64,000 nt of DNA from Paracoccus aminophilus JCM 7686 (GCF_000444995.1 NC_022041.1:222001-286000); one strand, 5' to 3'; shown: positions 15,749-24,089, counted from the stretch's first letter. Numbers and translations are program-made. Notes: generated by a model from the letters alone, not told the origin.

Positions 15749-16951
15749 ATGCGAGTCATTTTGCTGGGAGCTGGGGCATCGAAGAGCTATGGCGCTTCGC
15801 CAACTGGGCAAAGGATGCCAATCGCCAATGATTTTTTTCCTACCTTCTTCAAATTGGACGCAGCGGCTAACCCTTGGGTTTTGCGTGACGGGCTAATCGA
15901 CTACCTTCAGTCGCAGAAGGGCATCACGGACACAGATGCCTACCTCGAAGCAGGCGTGGATATCGAAGAGATACATAGTGAGATTGCTTCAAAATTGGCG
16001 AGTGTTGAAAAAGAAATAGGAAGCTACGATCGCATAGTCCTTTCAAAGCCCTATAATCAATTGATATTTCTTTTCGCGACAACACTGAATGAGATCGCCA
16101 ATGGTCCAATATCGCAAAGTCATATCGATCTTGCGAATTCTCTTCAGCCAGAAGATGTTGTTCTGACATTTAACTGGGACACTCTTATGGATCGTGCACT
16201 GATGAGTGCGACTGACTGGGTGCCTGATAGTGGATATGGAATTGCCCCACATCGAATATTCCGCGATGGTTGGGTCATTCCAGATGTAAAGTCTTCGTCC
16301 AATAAGATAATAAAATTACATGGCTCGGTGAACTGGCTGACTGCTCACCCGATATACGAGGGCGAGGAACTGGTTCTGACGCACGGGCTTCCGGCGGACT
16401 CATTATTTGTCTATGAGCATGCTACGCGTCCCTACGCGACACATGCGGGCAGATATGCAGACGGCTATGCCCCAATGACTTACGGCTACTACCCACCCAA
16501 TCTGACTGATGTTCCAGGTCGCTCAGCTCCTGAGGGCTACGCCATTGTTAAGGTTCAGCCCAAAATGCCATGGATGCCAGAAGGACAAGCAGGGAAGCAG
16601 GGTCTTCCTTCGATGCCGTTGATCATCCCACCGGTAAAGGAGAAGAGCTACCAGTTCTTCGGCGGCTTGTTCGAGAAGCTTTGGCGCAAGGCAAGCGAAG
16701 CTCTGGAAATTTGCGATGAGGTGCTCGTGATCGGCTATTCATTTCCCAAGACGGACCTAAAAAGCCTTGACCTATTTAGGGACGCTTTTCTTCGGCGTGT
16801 ATCTGTCCCTCGCGTCACGATAATTGACCCCAACCCAAAGCGCCCGAAAGAGGTTTTTCAACTGGACCTCGGCATCCCTGAAAGTCATTTGAGAGTGGTA
16901 GCAAGTCCTTTTCTGGGTGCGGAAACGATTGACCCCTTATTTGGGAACTGA
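15749..16951 (+). CDS. SIR2-like domain protein (predicted NAD-consuming defence protein)
   Basis: The 400-residue protein has the SIR2 core in order: LLGAGASKSYG at 5-15 (NAD-binding GAGxS), LTFNWDTLMDRAL at 139-151 (Asn142 and Asp144 of the TxNxD motif), IKLHGSVNWL at 188-197 (catalytic His191), and VLVIGYSFPKTDLKSL near residue 330 (GxSxxD). SIR2-like proteins of this kind in bacterial islands act as NADases that deplete NAD during phage infection. No second domain of a known partner type was recognised, so it could be a single-gene system or part of one with the upstream small ORF. The gene starts at an ATG with a moderate AAGGAAT upstream. It is AT-rich relative to the core. Confidence 0.82.
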   Translation: MRVILLGAGASKSYGASPTGQRMPIANDFFPTFFKLDAAANPWVLRDGLIDYLQSQKGITDTDAYLEAGVDIEEIHSEIASKLASVEKEIGSYDRIVLSKPYNQLIFLFATTLNEIANGPISQSHIDLANSLQPEDVVLTFNWDTLMDRALMSATDWVPDSGYGIAPHRIFRDGWVIPDVKSSSNKIIKLHGSVNWLTAHPIYEGEELVLTHGLPADSLFVYEHATRPYATHAGRYADGYAPMTYGYYPPNLTDVPGRSAPEGYAIVKVQPKMPWMPEGQAGKQGLPSMPLIIPPVKEKSYQFFGGLFEKLWRKASEALEICDEVLVIGYSFPKTDLKSLDLFRDAFLRRVSVPRVTIIDPNPKRPKEVFQLDLGIPESHLRVVASPFLGAETIDPLFGN

Positions 16952-17202
16952 TGACGCGGCGGATGCGACGCGTAGTCATAGACATTTGAATGGCAATGCC
17001 ACTCGAAGTTTCGCTTCGGCGACCTCCGACGTTGGCCATGCTGCGATGCGCAAAGTCCGCTTCCCGCCCTTAGTGACGATTTTGGGAATGTCGCGTCGAC
17101 GAATGGCCTGAGCCTCATCGCGGCATCAGTATCTAGGCCGCCTCATTCATATTCGAGAGAGATTCTCCGGATAAGGGCGACGTAGGCGGCAAGCAGCTGG
17201 TC

Positions 17203-17206
17203 CAGC
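17203..17206. repeat. Target-site duplication CAGC, left of IS copy 2
   Basis: CAGC directly abuts the left IS end GGTAATCC and is repeated at 18404-18407 directly after the right end GGATTACC. Four bases is a usual duplication size for IS3-family elements. Confidence 0.8.
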
Positions 17207-17276
17207 GGTAATCCTCCCCATGGTTAAGGGGCTGCATAAGTAGAATTTTCTCGTAGCGTGAGCTGAGGAGATTCGA

Positions 17277-17540
17277 ATGAGAAAGAGCCGTTTCACCGAG
17301 CCGCAGATCATGGCCGTGCTTCGTCAGGCCGAGAGCGGCGTGGCCGTGCCTGAACTTTGCCGCGAGCATGGGATCAGCACAGCGAGCTTTTACAAATGGC
17401 GCTCGAAGTATGGCGGCATGGACGCGTCCATGATGAGCCAGATGAAGACGCTTGAGGACGAGAACCGGCGGTTGAAGCGCATGTTTGCGGACCTGAGCAT
17501 GCAGGCCGAACTGCTCAAGGAAGCACTAGGAAAAAAATGA
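17277..17540 (+). CDS. IS3-family transposase OrfA (copy 2)
   Basis: Its 87 residues are the same as OrfA at 2613-2876: a helix-turn-helix, a coiled coil, and an A7 slippery run just before the stop overlapping orfB. The intact frame and intact IS ends make this copy look functional. Confidence 0.93.
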   Translation: MRKSRFTEPQIMAVLRQAESGVAVPELCREHGISTASFYKWRSKYGGMDASMMSQMKTLEDENRRLKRMFADLSMQAELLKEALGKK

Positions 17541-18364
17541 CACGGCCAGTTCAACGCCGGGAGCTGGCCGAGAAGGCTGTGGCGACGAAGGGGGTCAGCA
17601 TCGCGCTGGCCTGCCGGGCCTTTGGCGTGAGCGAGACCTGCTTTCGCTACAGCCCGAAGCGCGATGCCGAGAACGAGTTTATCGCGGACCTGTTGGAAGG
17701 GCTGACCAAGGTGCACCGGACCTGGGGCTTTGGGCTATGTTTCCTGCACATGCGCAACGTCCAAGGGCATCCTTGGAACCACAAGCGCGTCCATCGGATC
17801 TATTGCGAGTTGGAACTGAACCTGCGGATCAAGCCGCGGCGGCGGATCAAGCGTGACAAGCCTGAAGAGCTTAGCGTCCCTGACGCGCCGAACACGGTCT
17901 GGTCAATGGACTTCATGGCTGATCGATTGGCCGATGGCCGTCAATTCCGCCTCTTGAACGTGCTGGACGACTTCAACCGTGAGGGCCTCGGCATTGAGGT
18001 CGACTTCTCGCTCCCGGCCGAGCGGGTGGTCCGGTCCCTCAATCAGATCATCGAGTGGCGCGGAAAGCCCCTGGCCATCAGGGTAGACAATGGCCCTGAA
18101 TACATCAGCTCCACGCTGATGATCTGGGCCGAGAAGCAGGGCATTGCCCACAACCACATCCAGCCTGGGAAACCACAGCAGAACGCCTACGTCGAGCGTT
18201 ACAACAGGACAGTCCGCAATGAATGGCTGGACCTATACATCTTTGAAACCATCGAGGAGGCGCAGGAGATCGCAACCGACTGGCTATGGACTTACAACAA
18301 TGAGCGCCCCAACATGGGCATCGGCGGCATCACACCCGCCCAGAAACTGAAGATGGCTGCCTGA
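17537..18364 (+). CDS. IS3-family transposase OrfB, DDE integrase (copy 2)
   Basis: Its 275 residues are the same as OrfB at 2873-3700, with the DDE residues in [17 protein letters not shown] and AYVERYNRT. It overlaps orfA by ATGA and is expected to be produced mainly as an OrfAB fusion through -1 frameshifting at the A7 run (17531-17537). Confidence 0.93.
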   Translation: MTRPVQRRELAEKAVATKGVSIALACRAFGVSETCFRYSPKRDAENEFIADLLEGLTKVHRTWGFGLCFLHMRNVQGHPWNHKRVHRIYCELELNLRIKPRRRIKRDKPEELSVPDAPNTVWSMDFMADRLADGRQFRLLNVLDDFNREGLGIEVDFSLPAERVVRSLNQIIEWRGKPLAIRVDNGPEYISSTLMIWAEKQGIAHNHIQPGKPQQNAYVERYNRTVRNEWLDLYIFETIEEAQEIATDWLWTYNNERPNMGIGGITPAQKLKMAA

Positions 18365-18403
18365 AGTCTACTTCTGCACCCCGTTAAAACGGGGAGGATT
18401 ACC

Positions 18404-18407
18404 CAGC
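18404..18407. repeat. Target-site duplication CAGC, right of IS copy 2
   Basis: This is the partner of the CAGC at 17203-17206 on the other side of the element. Confidence 0.8.
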
Positions 18408-18844
18408 TTCGCGTCATCGACAATTGGCACGAACGGCGCAAATTCGAAACTGGCAGAGCGGATGTCGTATCCAGATTTCTGGCATGTCTCGATCGCCTCT
18501 GCCTCGAAGTCAGCGAAAGGGCGATCAAGGCAATACCAGCGGCTGATCGTCCTTGCCCAGCCAGCTTTGCGGTCGATCGCGATCAGGCGGGATGAGGTCA
18601 TTGTGGTTGTGCCAAGTTTTGGGTGGTCGGTGACCTCACCGAAGAGGAGCGGCATTGCCCCTGGGTCGAGCAGAGGTTGCCAAAAGTCGAGGCGCGGCGC
18701 GCTGGCAAGTTCCTCCGATGTTGGTCCGCGCTCTGCTGCGCTGATGGCCGCGATGGCTCGATTGAGTTCGTTGCGCTGTTTCGGTGTCATCGCTGGCTCC
18801 TGAATGAATTGAGGAATGGGGAAACGTGAAGCAAGCCCGCGTCG

Positions 18845-19939
18845 CTATTGCAGCGGCGGCGTGTTCTCGAGGTCGGCGGCGCGTTGCAGCATGCGCGAGG
18901 CAAGCCGAAGGCTCGGGCGGCGACGGCGGAGCGAGGGATGCGCCAAGGCATCTAGAATGGTCTCGACGGCCAGTTGCGACAGCTGGCGCTGAGGCCCTTC
19001 GCGACGGATAAAGCCCGCGAGTTCCTCGGAGGTGAGGTTTCTCAGCCGGATCGGTGGGCAACGGCTCAGCAGCGGTTCGGGAAGCCGCCGATAGTCATTG
19101 CTGGTCAAGACCCAGTTGACCCAACTCATGTCGAAGCGAATGTTGAAATAAGGACAGTTCCAGCGCCGGGCTGTCAGCGGCTCGAGAAGCGGCAGCAAGG
19201 ACTCAGCCAGACTGAAGGCTGTTCCCTTAGTCGACGTGACGGTGCCTGCCTTTTCGACCTCGTCGATCACGAGGATCGGATTGGCGATGAGGCTGTCCAA
19301 AATTGTCTCGATCAAGCGACCGGGATGGGCGCTACCCCAACCGCGTTGGGACCCGACAAGCCCGAAGGACGCGCTTTCGCTGGTGGCTTCTACGACGGTA
19401 GTTGGAAGCGCAAGCAACACTCCCAATCGCCGCGCCCAGTGGCTTTTGCCAATGCCTGGAGGGCCGTCGAGCAGCAGGGGCGGTAGGCGCACCCCCGGCC
19501 ATCCTTCGCGAACGGAACGGCGCATCGCCTGCCAGACCACTTCAGCCGCGGGCGCCATCCATGGTGCTTCGGCATGAAGCGCGGCTGCGATCTCATCGGC
19601 GCGGTGTTCAGTCGGGATGCACACAAGCTGAACACCGTGCTTCAGCACCTCGATGCGTTCACGGTCCTCGCGCTTCAGATGGCTCAAGCCGCTGGCTGCG
19701 TTGCGGCGGTCGAGGAGGCGGCTGACTCGGCGCTGGATCTTCTTTGAATCCTGAAAGGTGCTGGAAGCGTCAGGTCGATGCTTTGCCGCGAGGTTGGCGA
19801 AAGCTTCGTCCGCTTTGGCATCATCAATATCCGGATAGCCACGGAGGCGTCGAAGATGGTTCTCGAGACGGTCCTCAAGGGTCACACGCGTCTCGGAGGG
19901 ATCGAAAATGCGAATCTCTGCGAAGGGAAAATGGGGCAT
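18845..19939 (-). CDS. AAA+ ATPase, Lon-like, paired with the DUF6634-type gene
   Basis: The 364-residue protein has a Walker A LLLDGPPGIGKSHWARRLG at about 153-171, a Walker B ILVIDEVEKAG at about 221-231, a VNWVLTSNDYRRLPEPLLSR block (sensor 1 and arginine finger region, about 265-290) and a C-terminal helical lid. The DGPPGxGKS...WGSAHPG pattern is that of Lon/ClpX-like AAA+ modules, but no protease domain is present. The N-terminal 120 residues are helical. Such ATPases occur in Rhodobacteraceae accessory regions beside DUF6634-type genes. The substrate is unknown. It is the right-most gene of the island; the GC-rich, codon-biased genes begin after it. Confidence 0.8.
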   Translation of the reverse strand: MPHFPFAEIRIFDPSETRVTLEDRLENHLRRLRGYPDIDDAKADEAFANLAAKHRPDASSTFQDSKKIQRRVSRLLDRRNAASGLSHLKREDRERIEVLKHGVQLVCIPTEHRADEIAAALHAEAPWMAPAAEVVWQAMRRSVREGWPGVRLPPLLLDGPPGIGKSHWARRLGVLLALPTTVVEATSESASFGLVGSQRGWGSAHPGRLIETILDSLIANPILVIDEVEKAGTVTSTKGTAFSLAESLLPLLEPLTARRWNCPYFNIRFDMSWVNWVLTSNDYRRLPEPLLSRCPPIRLRNLTSEELAGFIRREGPQRQLSQLAVETILDALAHPSLRRRRPSLRLASRMLQRAADLENTPPLQ

Positions 19940-20326
19940 GGCAGGGTTCCTCTCGGCAAGGCTCGACTGGCGGCCCGAAGCGGTGCTTGGGCGGGACAGG
20001 GCGGGCTGGCCTGACGTGATCGGGGTGACGGTTCGGGGCCTTCTGGAACGAAGGAAGAACCCAGTGGGTCAAACCGTCAAGCGTTCTGGGACTGATTCGA
20101 CTGCCAGACCTGAGCTCGAGTGTCGAAAATGGGCAGATTCATTATATGACTGATATCAAACGATATTGCTGAGATCGCCAATTCCAGCGGCAGCCTTTTG
20201 CGTGGCACAGCGGCAATGACGCCGCCTTAGCGGACGTTTTATGTGGGGTCCCATATAAGCGCCAATCTTGACAGCGCGGGGCAGGACCATTAGCTAGCTA
20301 ACGAAATGATTAGCTAGCTAACGATA
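19940..20326. promoter_or_regulatory. Intergenic region between the AAA+ gene and marR, island/core junction
   Basis: These 387 bases hold the divergent starts. The right end carries a candidate promoter for marR (TTGACA at 20268-20273, a 17-base spacer, then TAGCTA at 20291-20296) whose -10 lies inside the palindromic operator described separately. The rest shows no gene. A change in codon style between the two flanking genes suggests the island boundary lies here, but no attachment repeat or tRNA was seen. Confidence 0.5.
20289..20324 (+). promoter_or_regulatory. Twin palindromic operator for the MarR-family regulator
   Basis: The 16-base sequence ATTAGCTAGCTAACGA occurs twice in tandem, at 20289-20304 and 20309-20324, exactly 20 bases apart (two helical turns). 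Each contains the perfect 12-base palindrome TTAGCTAGCTAA. The second copy ends 2 bases before the marR ATG, and the first overlaps the probable -10 of the promoter. This is the classical layout for autorepression by a dimeric MarR protein. Confidence 0.8.
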
Positions 20327-20758
20327 ATGCCGACTCATTCGCAATCTCTCTTCGAAGTCTTCCTGACGCTCTCGCGGATCATGCGGGGGCTTTTTGACAA
20401 TCGCGCGCAGGACATGGGGCTGACCTATGCGCGGGCGCGGCTTTTGGTGACCATTGCGCGGCAAGAGGGCGCGACGCAGACCGAGCTCGCCAATCTGCTC
20501 CAGATCGAGACGCCGACGCTCAAGCGCCAGCTCGATGCGCTGGAAGAGATGCAGCTTGCCGAGCGGCGGCCCTCGCCCGGGGATGCGCGGAAATATACGA
20601 TTTACTTGACCGGCAAGGCCCGGCTGGCCCGGCTCGTGCGGTTTCGCGAAGAGATCGAGGCCTCGGTTTTCGAGGGCATTTCGGCTGAGGATATCGAGAC
20701 CACGCGCGAGGTTCTGGCGCGGATGTCAGCCAATGCCGAGAGGCTCGGCGCGAAATGA
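20327..20758 (+). CDS. MarR-family transcriptional repressor of the efflux operon
   Basis: The 143-residue protein is a MarR winged helix: dimerisation helix 1 (SQSLFEVFLTLSRIMRGLFD), the HTH block ARQEGATQTELANLLQIETP...LKRQLDALEEM (44-75), and a wing RRPSPGDARKYTIYLT (80-95). MarR proteins repress adjacent efflux genes and release DNA on binding small aromatic compounds. The gene starts 2 bases after a twin palindromic operator and overlaps the EmrB-like gene by ATGA, so all three genes form one autoregulated operon. There is no cysteine of the OhrR kind, so ligand sensing rather than oxidation is expected. Confidence 0.9.
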   Translation: MPTHSQSLFEVFLTLSRIMRGLFDNRAQDMGLTYARARLLVTIARQEGATQTELANLLQIETPTLKRQLDALEEMQLAERRPSPGDARKYTIYLTGKARLARLVRFREEIEASVFEGISAEDIETTREVLARMSANAERLGAK

Positions 20759-22647
20759 ACAAGAGCCCGGCAGCTGAGGATCCGACCCGCGCGCCTGCGC
20801 TGCCCGCAGAGGGACAGAGCGCGGAGCCCGCGGATGCCGCGCAAGGCCCGCGCGTGGCAGATCGGGCGGAAGATCGGGTGGAGGACGCCCCCGCACATGC
20901 GAGCAGCGCAAGCGGCGCTGAGCCCGTGACAGCCCCGTCAGACCCAAGCCCGGCATCGGCCCCGGCGGCGCCCGCAGCTCCGCCCGCTTTCGTGCCGATG
21001 AGCATGATGATGACCCTGTGTTACATGGGGGCTGCGGCGCTGATTTCGATCACGCAGGGGCTGGGGCAGGGCTTTATCACCGCCAATATCGCCCAGATCG
21101 CGGGCGAGCTTGGCGCGACCCAGACCCAGGCGAGCTGGCTTCTGGCGGCCTATCTGATCCCGCGCGCGTCGCTGCCCTTGATGCTCATCAAGATCCGGAT
21201 GCAATACGGGCTGCGCAGCTTTTGCGAGATTGCGATTGCGATCTATCTGGTACTGGCGATCGTGTCCTTGTGGATCACCGATCTGCGCTCGGCGGTTGTC
21301 GTGCAATTCTTCAACGGCATGGCCTCGGCGCCGCTGTCGACGCTGGCCTTCCTTTACATGATCGAGCCCCTGTCGCCGCAATGGAAGATGCGGCTGGGGA
21401 TGCCTTTGGTCATGGCTTTGTCGAGCGTCGGGCCCTCGCTCGCCCGGGTGATCTCGCCCGCGCTTTTCGGGGATGCGGGCTGGACCGGGGTCCATCTGAT
21501 GACGCTTGGCATGGCCGGGGTGGCGCTGGCTCTGGTCTTTCTGCTGCCGCTGCGCCCGACGCCCAAGGCCAAGGTCCTGGCGCTGATGGATGTGGTGAGT
21601 TGGCTTTTCATCGCCACGGGCTTTGGCGGCTTCACCGTCGCTTTCGTCATGGGCTCGATCTATTGGTGGACCGAGGCGCCGTGGATCGGCTGGATGCTGA
21701 TCCTCGGCATCGCGAGCCTGACCATCGCCGTGGTGATCGAGCTGCACCGCAAATCGCCGCTGCTCGATATTCGCTGGCTGGCGAGCCCCGCGATCGTCCA
21801 TCTGACGATCACGCTGCTGATCTTCCGGCTGATCCTGTCCGAGCAAAGCTCGGGCGCGCCGCGGATGTTTCAGGTGCTCGGGGTGACGCAGGACCAGCTT
21901 GTGCCGTTGTTTGCGGTGATCTGCTTCTTCTGCCTGCTCGGCGGCTTTGCCTGCGCGCCCTTCCTCAAGCTTGAACGGGTGCCGCAGTTTCACGTCGTCG
22001 CGCTGATCTTGATCGCGACCGGCGCCTGGATGGACAGTCATTCGACCATCGACACCCGGCCTCAGCAAATGATGCTGTCGCAGGCGATGATTGCCTTCGC
22101 GGGCACGATCTTCATTGGCCCGGCGCTGCTCCGCGGGCTGATGGCGGCGCTGGCGCGGGGGCCGAATTACATCCTGTCCTTCTTCGTGGTCTTCTTGTCG
22201 ACGCAAAGCCTTGGCGGCTCGGTCGGTTCGGGGCTGTTCACCGGGGTTATCAACCACCGGCAGGCCTTCCATATGCAGGTCCTGCAAGAAGAGCTGACCA
22301 CGACCTCGCCGCTGGCTGCTGCGTCGCTGACCGCGCGAATGGCCGCGCTTGGGCCGCAGATCACCGACCCGGCGTTGCGCAAGGCCGAGGCCGCCGCGCT
22401 GCTCGCCAGCGATGTCTCGAACCAAGCCTATGTCATGGCCTATAATGACGTCTATTTCCTGACCTTCCTGATCGCGGCTTTCGCCTTGGCGGCGTTGCTT
22501 TTGCACATCTTCCGCGATTGGCTCGCCGCCCGGATCGAGCGAATCTTTCCGCCCCCGGCCAAGGCCTCTGCCGATCCTGAAGTTGCCCCCGCGATTGCCC
22601 CTGCGATTGTCTCCGCATCCACCTCTGCTCCCGAGCCTGCAAAATGA
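20755..22647 (+). CDS. DHA2-family MFS drug/H+ antiporter, EmrB-like
   Basis: The 630-residue inner-membrane protein of the 14-helix DHA2 (EmrB/QacA) family pairs with the EmrA-like adaptor encoded next. The first 80 residues are an unusual cytosolic Ala/Pro/Glu-rich tail (PAAEDPTRAPALPAEGQ...). Helices begin at about residue 83 (MMMTLCYMGAAALISITQGL). The early motif is followed by GELGATQTQASWLLAAYLIP, typical for the family. The C-terminus is again Pro/Ala-rich. It overlaps both neighbours by 4 bases, so the three genes are translationally coupled. The substrate is not predictable; the family exports hydrophobic toxicants. Confidence 0.9.
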   Translation: MNKSPAAEDPTRAPALPAEGQSAEPADAAQGPRVADRAEDRVEDAPAHASSASGAEPVTAPSDPSPASAPAAPAAPPAFVPMSMMMTLCYMGAAALISITQGLGQGFITANIAQIAGELGATQTQASWLLAAYLIPRASLPLMLIKIRMQYGLRSFCEIAIAIYLVLAIVSLWITDLRSAVVVQFFNGMASAPLSTLAFLYMIEPLSPQWKMRLGMPLVMALSSVGPSLARVISPALFGDAGWTGVHLMTLGMAGVALALVFLLPLRPTPKAKVLALMDVVSWLFIATGFGGFTVAFVMGSIYWWTEAPWIGWMLILGIASLTIAVVIELHRKSPLLDIRWLASPAIVHLTITLLIFRLILSEQSSGAPRMFQVLGVTQDQLVPLFAVICFFCLLGGFACAPFLKLERVPQFHVVALILIATGAWMDSHSTIDTRPQQMMLSQAMIAFAGTIFIGPALLRGLMAALARGPNYILSFFVVFLSTQSLGGSVGSGLFTGVINHRQAFHMQVLQEELTTTSPLAAASLTARMAALGPQITDPALRKAEAAALLASDVSNQAYVMAYNDVYFLTFLIAAFALAALLLHIFRDWLAARIERIFPPPAKASADPEVAPAIAPAIVSASTSAPEPAK

Positions 22648-23702
22648 CGAAAAAGCATCTCTTTCCGACACTTGTTGCCGTCCTGATCGGGATCGTGGGG
22701 ATCTTGATCATTCTGTTTGCCTGGCATCTGCCGCCCTTCAAACCGGCCGAGCCGGTGACCGAAAACGCCTATATCCGCGGTCGGGTCACCACGCTGGCGC
22801 CCCAGCTTTCGGGCTATATCGCCGAGGTCGATGTCAATGATTTCGACACGGTCAAGAAGGGCCAGATCATCGCGCGGATCGACGACCGCCAATATCGCCA
22901 GCGTCTGGCGCAAGCCGAGGCTGCGCAAGCCGAAGCCGAGGCGGCGCTCAAGATCGGCGAGCAAAATATTCTGAGCGCCGAGGCCGGGGTCAAATCCGCC
23001 GAGGCCGCGTTAAGCGCCGCCAATGCCACCCGCGCCACCGCAGAGCAGGATTGGCACCGCGCCAGCCAGCTGCAATCGCGCGGGGTCACGGCGCAAAGCT
23101 CGGCCGATCAAAGCGAGCTGGCGCTGCGGCAGGCCGAGGCGGCGGTGACGCAGGCCGAAAGCCAGATCGCGGTCACGCGTGAGGCGGTCAATGGCGCCAA
23201 GGTCGGTTTGGCCGCGAAACAGGCCGATATCGCGGCGGCGAAGGCCGCGGTCGAGCTCGCGCAGATTGATCTCGACAACACCACCATCCACGCGCCCTCG
23301 GACGGGCGCCTCGGGCAGGTCTCGGCGCGGCTTGGGCAATATGTCACCGCAGGCACCGCGCTCGTCAGCCATATCGGCAAGGAGGTCTGGGTGGTCGCGA
23401 ACTTCAAGGAGACCGAGCTCCACGGCATGCGCGTCGGCAACCCCGTGCGCTTCACGGTCGACGCGATGCAGGGACGCAGCTTCACCGGGCGGGTGCAAAG
23501 CTTCTCGCCCGCGACGGCCTCGGAGTTCTCGCTCTTGTCGGGCACCAATGCCACCGGCAACTTCACCAAGATCGCGCAGCGCCTGCCGGTGCGGATCTCG
23601 ATCGATCCGGGCCAAGAGATGCACCAGTTCCTGACGCCGGGCCTGTCGGTCGTGGCCCACGTCAACACCAAGGAGGGCGGCCAGCCCTTCCCAGAGAATT
23701 GA
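22644..23702 (+). CDS. HlyD/EmrA-family membrane fusion protein
   Basis: The 352-residue protein has one N-terminal membrane helix (LFPTLVAVLIGIVGILIILF, 6-25), a split biotinyl-lipoyl-like domain (AYIRGRVTTLAPQLSGYIAE...VDVNDFDTVKKGQIIARID), a long Ala/Glu-rich coiled-coil hairpin (80-190), and the returning lipoyl half TTIHAPSDGRLGQVSARLGQ. This is the periplasmic adaptor that links the EmrB-type pump to an outer-membrane channel, which is not encoded here. It overlaps emrB-like by ATGA and is followed by a strong rho-independent terminator, so it ends the operon. Confidence 0.92.
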   Translation: MTKKHLFPTLVAVLIGIVGILIILFAWHLPPFKPAEPVTENAYIRGRVTTLAPQLSGYIAEVDVNDFDTVKKGQIIARIDDRQYRQRLAQAEAAQAEAEAALKIGEQNILSAEAGVKSAEAALSAANATRATAEQDWHRASQLQSRGVTAQSSADQSELALRQAEAAVTQAESQIAVTREAVNGAKVGLAAKQADIAAAKAAVELAQIDLDNTTIHAPSDGRLGQVSARLGQYVTAGTALVSHIGKEVWVVANFKETELHGMRVGNPVRFTVDAMQGRSFTGRVQSFSPATASEFSLLSGTNATGNFTKIAQRLPVRISIDPGQEMHQFLTPGLSVVAHVNTKEGGQPFPEN

Positions 23703-23730
23703 GATCCTGAATGCTCTGTTCAGGCAGGAA

Positions 23731-23758
23731 AAAGCCGGGCGCTCTGCCCGGCTTTTTT
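23731..23758 (+). terminator. Rho-independent terminator after the MarR-EmrB-EmrA operon
   Basis: Stem AAAGCCGGGC, loop GCTCT, stem GCCCGGCTTT followed by a run of T. It lies 29 bases after the emrA-like stop and also faces the small minus-strand gene. Confidence 0.9.
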
Positions 23759-23774
23759 CATTCGGACCTGCGCA

Positions 23775-23978
23775 TCACAGCCATCGCATCGGCGTGCCGA
23801 CCAACCGCCAAGCCTCGGAGCGGTTGTGTTGGTCGAGCAGGGCGCGCTCACGCTGCTCAAGCTCGCTTGTCTCGGTGGCCACGGGGGACGGACGCCTGCG
23901 AAACAGCAGCCGCGCCACACGCGATAAGGCATCAGTTTTTCTGGCGCCCAAAAGGCCGCCGGACAGGGTCTGCAACAT
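23775..23978 (-). CDS. Small basic hypothetical protein
   Basis: The 67-residue protein starts at an ATG with GAAGGAA 7 bases upstream on the minus strand. The sequence opens MLQTLSGGLLGARKTDALSR, contains an RLLFRRRP basic patch and a mid-length helix (TSELEQRERALLDQHNRSEA). No family was recognised. It is divergent from the LysR gene and convergent with the efflux operon. The clear Shine-Dalgarno and helix-like composition make it likely to be a real gene, but the function is unknown. Confidence 0.5.
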   Translation of the reverse strand: MLQTLSGGLLGARKTDALSRVARLLFRRRPSPVATETSELEQRERALLDQHNRSEAWRLVGTPMRWL

Positions 23979-24089
23979 GGTTTGATTCCTTCAATCAGAG
24001 GATTTCCTCTGGATTTCTTCGGAAATACCCGAGACTCTGGGGCAAGCTCCAATGAAATAACCGGGGCGATGGATCAAGAGGGCTTATCC

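Larger units (their letters stand above)
17207..18403 (+). mobile_element. IS3-family insertion sequence, copy 2 (1197 bp)
   Basis: This copy has the same 1197-base length and, as far as read, the same sequence as 2543-3739. The terminal inverted repeats GGTAATCCTCCCC/GGGGAGGATTACC are intact. A CAGC duplication on both sides shows a simple transposition event here, into the 3' part of a DUF6634-like gene. It lies in direct orientation to copy 1, 13.5 kb away. Confidence 0.93.
17143..18790 (-). pseudogene. DUF6634-like gene split by IS copy 2
   Basis: From ATG 18790 the minus strand encodes 129 residues (MTPKQRNELNRAIAAISAAE..., with a 'HPKLGTTTMTSS...GWARTISRWYCLD' block typical of DUF6634 proteins) until the IS right end at 18403. 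Removing the IS and one copy of the 4-base duplication CAGC joins the frame at 17202, and it continues DQLLAAYVALIRRISLEYE to a TGA at 17143-17145. The restored protein would have 148 residues. The insertion loses only the last 19 and replaces them with IS-encoded residues. The function of DUF6634 is unknown. The upstream AAA+ gene is on the same strand, 54 bases away, and the two probably form an operon. Confidence 0.8.

Noticed and set aside
2543-18403. Composite transposon made by the two IS copies
   Set aside because: The outer flanks (GTCG left of copy 1, CAGC right of copy 2) do not match, and copy 2 has its own CAGC duplication. Independent insertion is simpler.
20938-22671. 577-codon antisense frame opposite the EmrB-like gene, and similar long antisense frames at 33.7-35.1, 35.1-36.7 and 36.5-38.0 kb
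   Set aside because: They are typical mirror frames in GC-rich codon-biased DNA, rich in Arg, Gln, His and Asp and lacking domain signals.
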